DNA from: Turnera subulata | Taxonomy: Eukaryota > Streptophyta > Magnoliopsida > Malpighiales > Passifloraceae | Reading direction: 5' to 3' | DNA length: 64,000 nucleotides | Assembly: GCA_028386065.3 (NCBI GenBank) | Contig: JAKUCV010003057.1 | Location: forward strand, 54,247-118,246 | Translations under genes and position numbers: made by a program | The notes under the pieces: generated by a model | Told to the model about the DNA's origin: nothing | Seen by the model: only the letters and a program-made list of their open reading frames with translations | Database searches by the model: none | Part shown: piece by piece, positions 1 to 11,047 of the stretch | How the letters are laid out: every line of letters begins with the position of its first letter | Position numbering within the stretch: the first letter of the stretch is position 1

Positions 1-340
1 AGATCCCCATCTTGTACCCGTATGTAGAATTCGTAACTCATACAATCCTCAACATACGCTAGCCTTATTTTATTATTACAACCCAACCATAATAATAAAC
101 GACTAGGGACCTTTAAGAATATACATATCAAATACATATACACTAGGGTTATATATACGTGCAAAAGATTATCTCATAATCATATATATAGGCATAACCT
201 CAAATATGTACACATGAATACAATCATCCATAGATTGGCTTTTGGGCATATTACTAACAGTTATACCTCTGTTTATCATGAATCAACTCTTCATACATTA
301 TTCATTCATTGATACACATTCATATAAGTTTTTATGAGCT
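1..340. other. Non-coding AT-rich sequence
   Basis: I see no gene, repeat boundary or RNA here. The first bases may be the tail of an element that starts outside the window. Confidence 0.5.
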
Positions 341-893
341 AATATTCTTGAGAATTGAGAGTTGCCTTATAGTGCTTAAATTGTTGCTCAATATCCACTC
401 TTTGAGAGAGTTTCTATTTTGAGTGTCGTGAGTGTTGTTATACACTTGAAGGGAGGTTTGTTCCCTTGTTGTGATTCATAGGAAGAGGGTTTTCTTTTTG
501 TATGAAAAGTCTTGAAGTGTGGTATCTTCAAGCAAGAGTGTTGAGGTTCATGTGACTTGAACTCTCAAGTTGTAAACAGTTTGTTAACCACCCGGAAGCT
601 TAACGGTGAGAAGTCTTGAAGTGAGGTATCTTCAACCAGGAGTGATATGGTTTATGTGACTTGAACTCTCAGGTTGTAAACGGTTTGTTAAGCACCTGAA
701 GCTTAACGTAGACAGTGAAATCTTCGAGAGAGTCTCTCGGAGGACTGGATTAGCCACAGGTTGGTTGTGTGTGTGAACCAGTATAAAAATTTGGTGTATC
801 CTTTCTCTCTTTCATTCCGCAATTAAATCCTAAAAGTTTTTGATTTGTCCATAAAACGCTATTCTCCCCCCTCTAGCGTAGGGCACTTATCCT
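341..893 (+). mobile_element. Degenerate LTR-retrotransposon (copia-like LTR) remnant
   Basis: The stretch ends in a C-rich tract and a GGGCACTTATCCTAACA-like end, which resembles the 3' part of plant copia LTRs. It also holds an internal tandem duplication (507-712). I found no partner LTR and no coding domain, so the assignment rests on general resemblance only. It could equally be a 3' LTR whose body lies outside the window. Confidence 0.35.
507..712 (+). repeat. 104-bp tandem duplication
   Basis: Two copies begin with AAGTCTTGAAGTG, at 507 and 611. Both carry GTGACTTGAACTCTCA and GTTTGTTAA blocks and end in a GAAGCTTAACG block. They differ at several positions, so the duplication is old. 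It lies inside the LTR-like remnant. Confidence 0.85.
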
Positions 894-1242
894 AACATTA
901 GGAAGTTAACGGGGGCGGCAACACCTAGAAAAATTAGAAGTCAAATCCAATTTGACCAAGGGTTACTAGTGTTGCCGACTTTAGGTGTCTTAGGAGTAGT
1001 ATAAATAGTTTCTTTTATTTGTTATTTTACACACTATTGATTATTGATAATAAAATTTCTCTTTTAGAGTTCTTCAAGTTTGAGTGAATCAAACAACCCT
1101 TGAGTGCTGATTCTCTTAGTTTATATTAGGGAATTAGATTTACTTATCAGGTTTATTTAATCTGTGGCGTGATTCAATTTCTTTGGTACTAATCTCTGTT
1201 ATTGTTGCTGATTAGGGTTTCAGAGTTGGCGCCATCTATCTG
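894..1242 (+). mobile_element. Possible gypsy LTR 3' portion with primer-binding-site-like sequence
   Basis: A TATAAATAG box lies at 1000-1008. About 220 bp on, TTTCA (ending 1222) is followed by TTGGCGCCATCTATCTG (1226-1242). That resembles the TGGCGCC primer-binding sites just after the 5' LTR of many plant gypsy elements. The 5' boundary is unclear and no second LTR or gag was found. This is an inference from motif order. Confidence 0.35.
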
Positions 1243-2739
1243 TGTTCTTTAAGCTTTCTTGTTTCTTTTCTTGTTGATTGGAGGAGGAATAAGGGGTGGA
1301 GATTGCATTAGTTTGATTCAGATTGAAGGTCGGGACCACAATCTGAATTATGGAAATTCTAGTGCTGATTCTAGGGTTTCTGCCATATCAGAAGGGCTAT
1401 TTATAGGTCCCAATGACAAGTAGGGACTTAAAGAACAAAGACAAATATCAAAAAACTTGTCCTCCATAATTTTGGTGTTGGGCCCGTATACAAATTCTGG
1501 GTTTGAAGAAATCTACGAACTTTTGAAAATATGACCGTTGGGGTTGTTTGCTTCACCACCTTCCAACTTGTTTCCTTGAAGCTCCCTTTTGATAATAAGA
1601 GAAAACAAAACAGCTTTTTGCTCCTCTTTTGTTGGTAGATGGAAGGTTTCTATTGGTAGGAGAAAGAAATCCAAAACTTGAAAGGACAAAACTTGGTTCT
1701 TCAAAAGGAGATGATGGTGCGAAATCCAACGTCCATATTTAGAGCTCAATGACAGCTCACACAAAGTTGTTGGAGTCTCATCTTTGGAGGAAGATTCTAG
1801 ACTTCCATCTTTGTCTTTTCTTTCTAGTTTGTATGGGTGCAAGGAAAACAATGAGAAGGGAAAATGAAGAAGATAAACAGTACATATAATAGACATAATT
1901 CAGCTAAAATGCATGTGGGGAGCAATTAGACATCACGACACCAAAACGGTGAGTTTGGATTAATGAAAGACAAAATATTTTTGGGCTTCCTTGAGCCCAT
2001 TAGTTAAGAGGTAGGCCAAAGAAAAATGAATATCATAAAATTGTGAAAAAGCCCACTATCCATATAAAATTAAAATCATGTGTGGGTGAATCATCATAAC
2101 AAATAATTAGCATAATAAAAAACTTTAATATATTTTCAAGCCACAATATTGACAACATAAAAAAAGCATAAGTAAATTGCATGGATTAACAGAATTGAAA
2201 TATTCAATTTAATTTTTTTCTTACTTCTACACTATATTTCTTTTATTTATTTTATTATTTAAGGTAATACATTATTTTTTAAAATATTATTATATGGTAA
2301 ATACATTTTATTATGTTATTTTATGACGATATCGTATATTACATTAAATAATTTTTTTTCATTATTTTTCATAACCTTGTCTTTTTTTTTACCTGTATTA
2401 TTTTTTTTTAATTTGTAACTTCTTATTTTTTAAAAAAATTATATAACTCAACGGAAAATAAATTTTAAAAAACTTATATTCATTCCTTAATTCTTTTCTA
2501 CTTTTTTTATATCTTACATATTGATTATAATTTTTTTATTGATTAAAATTGTGCAATATATTTTTTAGACTTTAGAAGCTCAATATGTGAAAATATAATG
2601 TATTATGTTTTCTTTTACGCATTTGTCTTTCACACGGATTTTTAGGAATTATATAGTATGTTTTGGTGTCAATTTTCTTATATCTTTTTCCGATTAAATG
2701 CCGATTTAGCATTGCTAGTGCCAAACTGATTTTGTATCT
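1243..2739. other. Spacer, no gene recognised
   Basis: The first 600 bp could be the leader of the preceding LTR element. A 127-codon open frame on the minus strand (1513-1896) has no recognisable domain and I do not call it. From about 2000 the sequence is strongly AT-rich. Confidence 0.5.
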
Positions 2740-3125
2740 AAATTGAACAGTTATGAACACACTTAAGTAAAGAGAGGAAGAGAATGGCACACAGGATTTA
2801 TAGTGGTTCCCCACACATGAGTACGTCCACCACTCAAGGAATCCACCTCGAGATTTCTAAACCTTCACTAACCTTGGTTTTTGACAGGATCAACCAATGG
2901 TCTATAGTACAAGCTTTTAACTAGGCTAAGCTCTAACCTCTCACACCCACAAAGCTCCAAATTTTGCCATTGAGTTTTCCACTAAGATATCCCCAATCCT
3001 ACCTCACTCACTCAGTTGGTTTCTTCACAGGTCAAACCAACAAAGCCTATCTGTCACAAGTTTTTTAAAGGTGCAACTTGCAAACCTTCTCTCAGAGCTA
3101 ATCCGCTTGTCACTAATCAACATAA
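2740..3125. mobile_element. Repeat-like non-coding block, possible retroelement remnant
   Basis: It has near-normal base composition between AT-rich flanks and begins with a GGATTTATAGTGGTTCCCC motif. Similar 'tatagtggtt' sequences occur in plant LTR elements. There is no ORF and no visible boundary, so the call is weak. Confidence 0.2.
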
Positions 3126-4254
3126 GATACTCATAAGTATTTCTAAGATATAATACTTTTTTAAGAAATAGGGTTTCGAGATTTTAACTTTTTAGGAATT
3201 AGAGTTTAGTATTTTAGGGTTTTAATATTTAATATTTTAGGTTTTAGGTTTTCTAGGTTTTAGAATTTAAAGTTTTAGGGATAGTTTTTTTATTATTTTT
3301 AGATTTATTATTTTTTTACAAAAAATTATGATATTTTAATTTTAATTTTTTTAATTAGGGAGTTTTTCTTGCTTTAAATCTAAAATTTAAGAGACCAAAA
3401 TGTAACTTATCCCCGGTAACGAATAAAAGAATAGGACTCAAATGAAGATTTTTAAAGCTACAGGACATAGTTACAAAAATCCTAAAAGTTTAGGACTTGG
3501 GAGATAGTTTATCCTTTCAACTTTGACCACTATGACTAAATTGACCCAATTTTGAAAATTGATGTATTAAATTGACCCAATTTTAAAAACCAATACATTA
3601 AATTGATCCATTTAGAAATTCAAGTATGAAATTACAAAAACATACAAATTAGTATATAGGATTGGAAATTATGCATAAAGTATACAATCTCAAGGTAATG
3701 TAACATATAACTTTGAAATCTAAAAGTTTTTTTTTATAATCAAAATATAATTAAGATCATAGGTGGATTAGTTAGCATGATTAACCGAAAAGATGTATCA
3801 AATCAACCTTAGAATAATTCATCGGTTAATATGCATAAACAAGATCAGTGAGCATAATAAATTATTAAGCACATGCTAATCCAACTTAGGCCAACGATAT
3901 ACTTTACTATTTCATCATCGGTCATCTCTCACGTACGACAACGGAAATCAATTCCCACACACACCTTTCTTCTTGATTCGATTCGCTCCGTTCTAATTCA
4001 ATTTCAATAACAGGCTTTGAATTCTTTCTTTCACTAATAAATTATTATCTTAGAGGCGTGATGTTATTCTTTCAATCTCCAAGAAATAATTAATTGGGAA
4101 AAAAATAAAAAACTAAAAAGTGAAGAATAAAATGTAAAACACCATAATTGTAGCTTATTCCCTAATTTTGTTTGGTAGTAAAACACAAAAAATTATTTCC
4201 CATCGAGGTGAAAAATAAAAACACAAAGGGAGGAAAGAAAAGAAAGAAAGACAA
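3126..4254. other. AT-rich spacer
   Basis: No gene seen. It has short self-similar stretches: a TTTTAGG-rich run near 3180-3260 and two copies of ATTAAATTGACCCAATTTT-type sequence near 3535-3600. Confidence 0.6.
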
Positions 4255-4267
4255 AATAATAATAATA

Positions 4268-4349
<82 letters not shown>
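4255..4349 (+). repeat. (AAT)n trinucleotide microsatellite
   Basis: About 31 AAT units, interrupted twice by ATG near 4271-4281. The poly-Ile, poly-Leu and poly-Tyr reading frames across it are artefacts of the repeat. It lies about 100 bp upstream of the TATA box of the proline-rich ORF. Confidence 0.97.
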
Positions 4350-4353
<4 letters not shown>

Positions 4354-4451
4354 GACGCGGCAACTCGCGCGTTAAATGCAAGCAACTTATATATACATCA
4401 GCAAGGGAGAGGCGGCAAGTCGTTGGCGTTATATGTAAGCTATTGACTATC

Positions 4452-4461
4452 TATATATATA
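4452..4461 (+). promoter_or_regulatory. Candidate TATA box of the proline-rich ORF
   Basis: TATATATATA lies about 200 bp upstream of the chosen ATG. That leaves a CT-rich, 5'UTR-like stretch (4480-4657). Position and leader composition suit a plant core promoter, but no transcript evidence can be seen here. Confidence 0.4.
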
Positions 4462-4657
4462 GGAGTGTAAATTACTCTTGGCTCTCTCATCAGTCAATCA
4501 TCTCACCGACAACCATCTCACTCACTCACTCACATCTTCCTTTTCTCTGTGCCTCTGTCTTGACGGTTTCTTTTTTTGTGGGGGGCGCAAAAACAATCGA
4601 TTCGATTCGATTTCAATCTTTGAGAGTTCTTTGTGTTTTGCTTTCTCTAAGAATATC

Positions 4658-5293
4658 ATGTCTTCGATGCTCCCTCGGCGGCGGACTCAGCCGTCTCCCA
4701 TGACCCCACCGTCACCGTCTCATGCCGCACCGCCGTCTCCCATCGCCGCTTTGGACGTTTCACCACCGTCGACTCCACCGCTCACCCCCCTCCCTGTATT
4801 CCGGTCGCCTCCTCCTCCCCTCTCCGCAGAGGTCAGTCCTCCGCCGCCTCCCATCATCCGCAGCCCGCCGAGGTTTATCATCCCACCTCCTCCTCCTCCC
4901 ACGCAGTATCCCTCTGTTTTCGATTCGACTCCATCCTATCCTCAGGGGCTGCTTTTTACCATCCCTCCTCCTCCTCCGGCCGTACCCTCTCCTTTTCCCC
5001 CTGTTTTGGATCCGACTCCATCCTCCATCCCATATTCACCGTATCCTCCTCTCGCGGCGGCGGAGGGGCTGTTTTTTACCATCCCTCCCACGCAGTTTCC
5101 CTCTGTTTTCGATTCGACTCCATTCCCCACCTCACCTTCGTATCCTCAGGGGCTGCTTTTTACCATCCCTCCTCATCCTCCCGCCGAACCCTCTCCTTTC
5201 CCCCCTGTTCTCGATCCGACTCCATTCCCCATCCCACCCTCACCGTATTCTCCTCTTGCGGTTTGGCCCCCCATGATTACCCTTCCAGATTGA
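4658..5293 (+). CDS. Proline-rich protein (211 aa), function unknown
   Basis: An uninterrupted frame from ATG 4658 to TGA 5293, very rich in Pro and Ser, with Ser-(Pro)3-5 blocks such as SPPPPP of the kind seen in extensins and other hydroxyproline-rich proteins. I chose the internal ATG because upstream in-frame residues look like translated 5'UTR. There is no N-terminal signal peptide: it starts MSSMLPRRR. A unit of about 55 residues containing PSVFDSTP, YPQGLLFTIPP and PSPFPPVLDPTP occurs twice, near residues 87-138 and 150-206. A short third LFFTIPP echo lies between them. Without a signal peptide a wall role is doubtful. It may instead be an intracellular low-complexity protein or a truncated 5' exon. 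Confidence 0.45.
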   Translation: MSSMLPRRRTQPSPMTPPSPSHAAPPSPIAALDVSPPSTPPLTPLPVFRSPPPPLSAEVSPPPPPIIRSPPRFIIPPPPPPTQYPSVFDSTPSYPQGLLFTIPPPPPAVPSPFPPVLDPTPSSIPYSPYPPLAAAEGLFFTIPPTQFPSVFDSTPFPTSPSYPQGLLFTIPPHPPAEPSPFPPVLDPTPFPIPPSPYSPLAVWPPMITLPD

Positions 5294-6169
5294 CTGCTAA
5301 TCCATTATGGCCCAGAATCTTTTGTGATTTTTTTTTTTGATAGGAACAGAGACCACTGTCGAAGAGGTTGGAGTATGTGGTGGTGGGGGTGGTACTCAAT
5401 TCTGTGGGTCGTGCCTCCCAACTTTGGATCTCTTCCAATGCAGTGCACTTCTTCGGTCCATTCCATTCTCAGGGCACCGAAGAGGCGTCTGTGAAGTTTC
5501 ATATAACTTGCTAGTATAGTATATCACTCAAGTCGTTTCCTTTGGCTGATGTATCTTATTTGTAAGCAATACTGGAATTTTATTTTGGGAGGTGATTTCC
5601 TTTGGTGTCTCTGGCGCATTAGGCTAGGTTCTATTGCTCATCTCCCTGTTGACAGTCAACAACATTGTTCTGGATATCTTTTACATGCAATAAAATTTCC
5701 TTACTCCAAACGAAAATACGCTCCCAGATTTGTAATATTGTTTTGAGTTTTCTCTTTCTATCAATTAAACAACAAGCCTCAGTTCGCATTTGTAAGGCCC
5801 ACTACGTTTCAAGTAGCCCCATCCCTATGTTATCAGCAAGCAACCAAAGCTAAATGTTCTGAGCACAATCCCTCCTCTTGTCCAACCCCCAATATATACA
5901 TTTTGTACAAGAAAATATAATATACCCTGGGGCCAAACAAAAAAAATTGGCAGTTGCAGTTCGGTAGCCCAGCCTGAAAAAAGATCGATTTCTTCAGAGG
6001 TTGAAAACTTGGGATTTTAAAGGTGCAGGAGTTATTAACCAGGCCACTCCTCGGAAATTCCTCAGTAGACCAGCTTTCCACGAATACACTTCAAGAACGC
6101 GAGCAAACCGACCGAATACGCAATGTGGCTAAACTGGCTCTCTTTGACTTGAGTTCTTATTTCTTTCAA
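5294..6169. other. Spacer downstream of the proline-rich ORF
   Basis: No gene recognised. The first 250 bp could be 3'UTR or a further exon of the proline-rich gene. The rest has balanced composition but no convincing frame. Confidence 0.4.
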
Positions 6170-6770
6170 GCTGGAAAATGAGCATCTTTCATTGGGTGTG
6201 CATTCTTCTGTGATGGGCCTTGTTAGGAACTGCTGTTCAACAACGCAAAGTTACCGGTATATGTATTCTGCCTTAAAATCTTGAGCTGTTCGTTTATTGT
6301 GTCTCTATACTACAATTGATGAACTAAGTTGGCTCGCAGGCAACTGCTGTTGTAAATTCACCAGGACTGCTATACACTGACAAACCTGGGGCTGCTCTTT
6401 CCTACTGCACTGCATTATACACACGCTGAGGTGCATCATGGGAAGTCGGAGTTGGCTCTTCCAAGATTTAGCAGTTGTGTTATGCTTGTGCTGTATGGTG
6501 CTTATCTCTTCTTCCACTTGAAAAGTCAAGGGGATCTGTATGTTCCCATTTCCGAGGTTTGGCGAGTTTGCAGAATTAAGTGTCTTCAACTCTTAAGAGT
6601 TTTCTTGTGATATTGATGTAAGCCATTATCTCTGTAAACCCAGGAACAAGAGCATCAAAATGGGGAGAATGCCCATGAAGATGATGAAACGCTGGGAAGC
6701 AGTGATTTGGCTTGCAATAACGACAGCCTGGATCTCTGTTCTATCAGTGTATTTAGTGGATGCCATAGAG
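6170..6770 (+). pseudogene. Cation/proton exchanger (CAX-type) gene fragment, broken
   Basis: Three pieces match plant vacuolar cation/H+ exchangers of the CAX2/CAX5 type. GCAFFCDG lies near 6194. A long block follows from VVNS near 6347 through LLFPTALHYTHAEVH and ELALPRFSSCVMLVLYGAY to PISE at 6556. Across a GT-AG intron (6557-6643) there is an acidic linker (ENAHEDDE) and then RWEAVIWLAIT with YLVDAIE, ending at a donor at 6770. A frameshift near 6350-6385 and another near 6686 separate these pieces. The exons with the pore-forming GNAAEH and cation-specificity regions are absent. Retained introns point to a DNA-level copy, not a retrocopy. Only about a third of a normal exchanger of some 440 aa is present, so it cannot work. 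Confidence 0.85.
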
Positions 6771-7799
6771 GTAACATTTCATCATTGAACATTGCCCATC
6801 CTTGCTTGATTAGACAGATGAGTAGGGTCCTCTCTCTTGATTATGTCTGTTAGTGAATTCTGTCATTCTTCTAGACCTAGAAGAGCTAGAGTATTAACAA
6901 ATTTCAAGCTCAGGGTGTCCTGTGATTTTCAAATTAATTCCAATTACTGCTAGCTAACGAGCATGGTTGATTGACTTTTTCACGATTTGTCTTCCAAAAT
7001 CAACCATAGTTAACATTTACTCCAGAATTAAAACACTTTTGTGGTGGATCCATGATTAGTTTCAGAAGAATGTGGGGGGTAATTACAGAGATTTGGCTTG
7101 GGGTGCTTGTAGAATTGTCTATGAACGGGATTCTTTGAGCCTTTTTGAGGGACTACATGTAATTGCTGCGGTAGCACTTGGACGCATGCTAATGCTTGCT
7201 GTGGATGCTTGCATCATTTTCATTGGCATGGCCTATCCCGAAATGTCCCTCATACCATTTATTGAACAGAATCTGTTTCTCGTTCTCTATTTGCACATTA
7301 GGCCCTGTAGATTTAGGATCTCTCTCTAAACTAGACGCATTGCTCAGTTTGGATGGACTGCATTTTATTGAGCCTTTGTATCACCTCTTACTTCCCTCAG
7401 CTGTATAATGCTTCTAAAGAATCTACTCGTATAAATGCATCTGGCTAGGTTCGCCATTACTCTGTAACATACCCTCTAACCTCGGTGCTTCCTCTCTTGA
7501 CCCTAATGTGCACATAATGCTACTTGTAAAAATAACTTGTCATTCAGCTTCTAATCAATCATCATCATTGCGTCATTGCTGCTAGTCAATGTTCATAGCT
7601 TAACCTCGGCCACATCAATTTTACCTAATACTGCTTTGGGTATGAGCTGGTTTCTGATCCAGATACAGGCAGAAGAATGAATTGTCAAACCAATTTCAAC
7701 CTCATGTAAGATGGGAATGTTACTCATTCAGTTACCATTTTTGGTTACACCTTCCATTTTTCTGATAAGTAAACATCACTAATTAATTGTTGAATATTG
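6771..7799. other. Spacer with an unassigned open frame
   Basis: The next CAX exon does not follow. A frame at 7072-7329 (85 codons, plus strand) starts just after an AG acceptor-like site. It reads GNYRDLAWGACRIVYERD and then a hydrophobic stretch. I could not assign it to a family. It may be one exon of another captured gene or chance. Confidence 0.3.
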
Positions 7800-8818
7800 T
7801 GTCCGACTTTACTGAGATTGATAATTTTCAGTAGTTGCAAGACAGTATGGATTCAGGTGTTTTCTGCAAAGACTTTCTCTGACATGTTTCGATTTCAGTA
7901 CTCTGAAAGATTTCTGCCGGTGGTTAAAGCTTTTACAGTTCCAATTGTTCTTACACTGGCCGGTTCTCACAAGTGGTCTGCTTGGCAGTTGGATATTCAT
8001 AATGCATTCCTTGGTGGAATCCTTCTGAAGCGATTTTCAAGTGTTAACCACAAGGCTTTGTTGACTCTTCAAAGTCTGATCATGTATGCCGCCTCTAGCG
8101 ATCTCTTTATGGTTTGAAACAAGCTCCTCGTGCATGGTATGCAAGGCTGCCTTCTTTTCTTAAGAAATAAGGTTTCCAAGCTCCCTTTGCTGATGCTTCT
8201 TTTATCTTATTATCATCAAGGAGATATCTCACTGTTCATGCTTATCTATGTGGATGACATTGTTATTACAGGTAACAATTCTCTAGCTATTAATAGCTTA
8301 ATTACTTGACTTGGATCAGAGTTTGCAGCACGTGATTTAGGAAGGCTTAACTACTTCTTGGGTGTTGAGGCATCTTTCGCCAAAGTTGAATTATAATTAT
8401 CGCAGCATAAATATATTATCCAACTTCTTGAACGTGCACATATGACTGGACCAAAATCAGTGACTACACCCTTAAATTCGTCTACTTCACTCACGAAACT
8501 TCTCACCTTCTCCTTGTGGTGATCCGGTTTTGTACAAAGCATTGTTGGTGGCTTATCAAATTCACTCGGCCTGATCTAAGTTTTGCAGTGAATCGCCTTT
8601 GTCAGTTTATGCATACCCCAGCTCAAGAGCTTTGGTTGTCTGTCAAACATGAGGCATCATGGTTTACTGCTAAACCATGTCCTAAATTCTCCATTCAAGC
8701 ATTTTCGGATGCCGATTGGGCTGGGTGTGGTGATGATCATCGATCCACCAGGGGCTATCTTAGTCCTAATCTTATCTCATGGCAGGCTCGCAAGCAGAAT
8801 TTTACTCGTTCACTTTGA
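7800..8818 (+). pseudogene. Ty1/copia reverse transcriptase-RNase H fragment, broken
   Basis: Several frames together spell the C-terminal half of a plant copia polyprotein. The RT part includes WSAWQLDIHNAFLGG near 7976, LYGLKQAPRAWYA near 8107, the catalytic-site motif LIYVDDIVITGN near 8241 and DLGRLNYFLGVEA near 8335. The RNase H part ends with AFSDADWAGCGDDHRSTRG and SWQARKQNF near 8698-8810. Frameshifts and in-frame stops interrupt it several times. No flanking LTRs, gag or integrase were found, so this is an orphan remnant. Confidence 0.93.
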
Positions 8819-9489
8819 CTGCTAATCCTTTTTTTTTTTTCCTAGCTCTATCGCTATGCTTTATTTGGCCTGTTGTGTCGTTTCCTTGGAGGCATCTTTG
8901 TGAAATACTTTTAGATTGTAAATTTTAATAATTTTGGAAGTAAAATACTTTTAGATTGTGGAAAGTCATATAAAACAGTACTATTAGTTTTTATGCACAT
9001 GTAATGCATGCGGTATATTAATTCACGATATTATTATGTAATAAATTAAGTATTAATATTATAAAAAATAATTATTAATTATACAAATAAAAATAATATA
9101 TTATATTAATTTATGAATGAAGCATGTCAGGATAAGCTATGGCGATTCTTATATAATTTTTTTATTATTTAATAATTTTTTTATTTTGTGTAAGCTTGTA
9201 TATATTTATTTTATCATTGTGTAGATCATATTATTTACAATTGAAACTATGATTATTTATTTTTTTAAGACATGATCTATTTTCAAATCTCATATTAGTT
9301 TTTATTTTCATGTTATCTTTTTTTCTCTAATTATAAAGACTTTTCGCCTTCGATCTTCTTTTATAAACATGAAAGCTCGACTGTTTCGCCTCCAATCTTT
9401 TTCTCTATGCCGCTGCAACCAGACGCCGTCGCCGCTCTCACCTCTGTTCTGTCACTCACCATCGCCGACCGAGTGGATGTGTGGGGTAA
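8819..9489. other. AT-rich spacer
   Basis: No gene recognised. Part of 8880-9340 is extremely AT-rich. A short CT/GC-rich patch (9350-9480) has a 71-codon minus-strand frame with no domain. Confidence 0.5.
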
Positions 9490-9710
9490 GACTAAGGGTG
9501 AGCTAAATTTTTCGAACCGATTGTACCATGCCGAACCGATCGGTATCGGTCGGTAGCGGTTCGAAAATTGAGGCAATACCGTGATTGTCGGTACCTACCG
9601 TACCATAAAGAAAACGGAAAAGCGACGGTAATAAATGAGGTTACCGTCGGCTACCATTTACTTACCGAACCGCCTATTAGATATTTTTGTATGGTAAACA
9701 CTAAACACTA
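9490..9710. mobile_element. Possible hAT-type transposon end
   Basis: Starts AAGGGTGAGC and is dense in CGAACCGAT, CGGTATCGGT and GGTACC-type motifs. That is the look of terminal regions of many plant hAT elements. The opposite end and an 8-bp duplication were not found. Confidence 0.35.
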
Positions 9711-9844
9711 AACAACAGCTACATAAAACAATGCTTCCTCTCTTTCTTCTCGACAGTTTCCTCTCTCGCCTCTCTCTCGCCATCTTGCACTACCTTAACA
9801 CGTCGCTTTCCGGCATGGCGACGATGACAACAACCATCACTCGA

Positions 9845-10010
9845 TTTGTAAACCCTAAATCCCTTCTTCCCGATTCTATATCAAATCCCTAATTCCCATT
9901 TTGTAAATCCTAAGTCCCTTCTTCCTGATTCTATATCAAATCCCTAATTCCCAATTTGTAAAACCTAACTCCTTTCTTACAGATTCTTCCCTTCTCCTCA
10001 TCACCTCTCA
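9845..10010 (+). repeat. 55-bp tandem repeat, about 2.5 copies
   Basis: Units start with TTTGTAAA at 9845, 9900 and 9955. Each carries CCTAA, TCCCTTCTTCC and, in the first two, GATTCTATATCAAATCCC. The third is partial. Confidence 0.9.
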
Positions 10011-10189
10011 GGTGGGCGATTCTTCCCTTCTCATCTTCACTTCCCGATTCTTCCCTAACACCCTAACCCTCACTCTCTCTGTAGTTTGTATGTTGGTTTT
10101 TGTTTTCGTCTTGTTTAAATTGGAGTGGTGATCCGGTAACAATGGTAATTTTGATGGTTTTCTTTTTGTCTGTGTGTGATTGCACATTG

Positions 10190-10590
10190 CAGGGTTAATG
10201 AAGTAGAAGAAATAAGAGAGGAGTTGTGGGTGGAGGTCATCTCCAGGCAGCCTCGGGCTTTTGTTTACCACAAATTTCAGTGCTTTTGGAGTAATCGTAA
10301 CAAATCCTTACAAACCTTGAGGACAAGTTTATTTAGAGAGGGAGATTGTTATAGTAAGTTGTGTGACTTGTCGTCTGTTATTTGTTATATGTTACCCTTA
10401 TGACTTGTAGTCCGTAATTATTGGTTATTGTTATTTGTATTCCTCTATTTGGGAAAACAGTTAGTGTGTCTATCAATTTTGGGGATATTATTTGTACCGG
10501 ACTCTACCTATTTTGGTATCTATTGAATAACAATACATCTTATTCCCCCCGTAAATTCTCTCTTCTTCTTCCTTCTCTCTTGGTGAGGCT
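10190..10590 (+). mobile_element. Gypsy-type retrotransposon 3' end and LTR remnant
   Basis: AACCTTGAGGACAAGTTTA lies just upstream of a purine tract, AGAGAGGGAGA (10,335-10,345). A TGTTATAG LTR-like start follows at 10,347. Plant gypsy elements often end pol with an 'LRTSLF'-type tail and a polypurine tract directly before the 3' LTR. The LTR end, near a polyadenylation-like AATAACAATA (10,526), is not certain. Confidence 0.5.
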
Positions 10591-11047
10591 CACTTGAGCT
10601 CCATTTTAAAACTTTTTTAACTCTAAAATAAATTTGGTAAATTCAAATTAATTGTAACACTGGACCAGAAAGAAAAATTAATTGTAATGTAGTTTGATAA
10701 ATTTTAAATAAATTCAAACAATTATTAGAATAGAATTTGATAAGTCTTCTTTTCAGCCCGTGTGAAAAACACTGAAAGCATAGTAATCCGTATATCCAGT
10801 TCGTCGAGTAAAGTAGTAATAAGTGGCAAAGCTAGACAATTAGACAACTTTCCCGCCTCTCCCGCATCCACGGAGTCTGGCCTTATTGTACTTTTTCTTG
10901 CGTTCAGGATATTGTTGGAACTATGGATTTTTTTAAAAAAATACAAAGCCAGGTTACCCAATTCCCAACACCAGGATTGAACCCAGATGGCCCTGGCGGA
11001 ACCAAAGACTTCATGGTCATAGACATTGCTGACAATTCTTGCGGGAC
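10591..11047. other. Spacer, possibly a composite of captured fragments
   Basis: No complete gene. The stretch 10,975-11,045 reads NPDGPGGTKDFMVIDIADN in one plus frame. This looks protein-like but I cannot assign it. It directly precedes the eIF3a fragment. Confidence 0.35.

Noticed and set aside
1513..1896. 127-codon minus-strand frame
   Set aside because: No recognisable domain, no homologue I know, and it lies in probable retroelement leader sequence.
4155..4385. Poly-Leu, poly-Ile and poly-Tyr open frames on both strands
   Set aside because: They are translations of the AAT microsatellite and have no other support.
9361..9576. 71-codon minus-strand frame overlapping the hAT-like end
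   Set aside because: No domain, and the frame runs into transposon terminal motifs.
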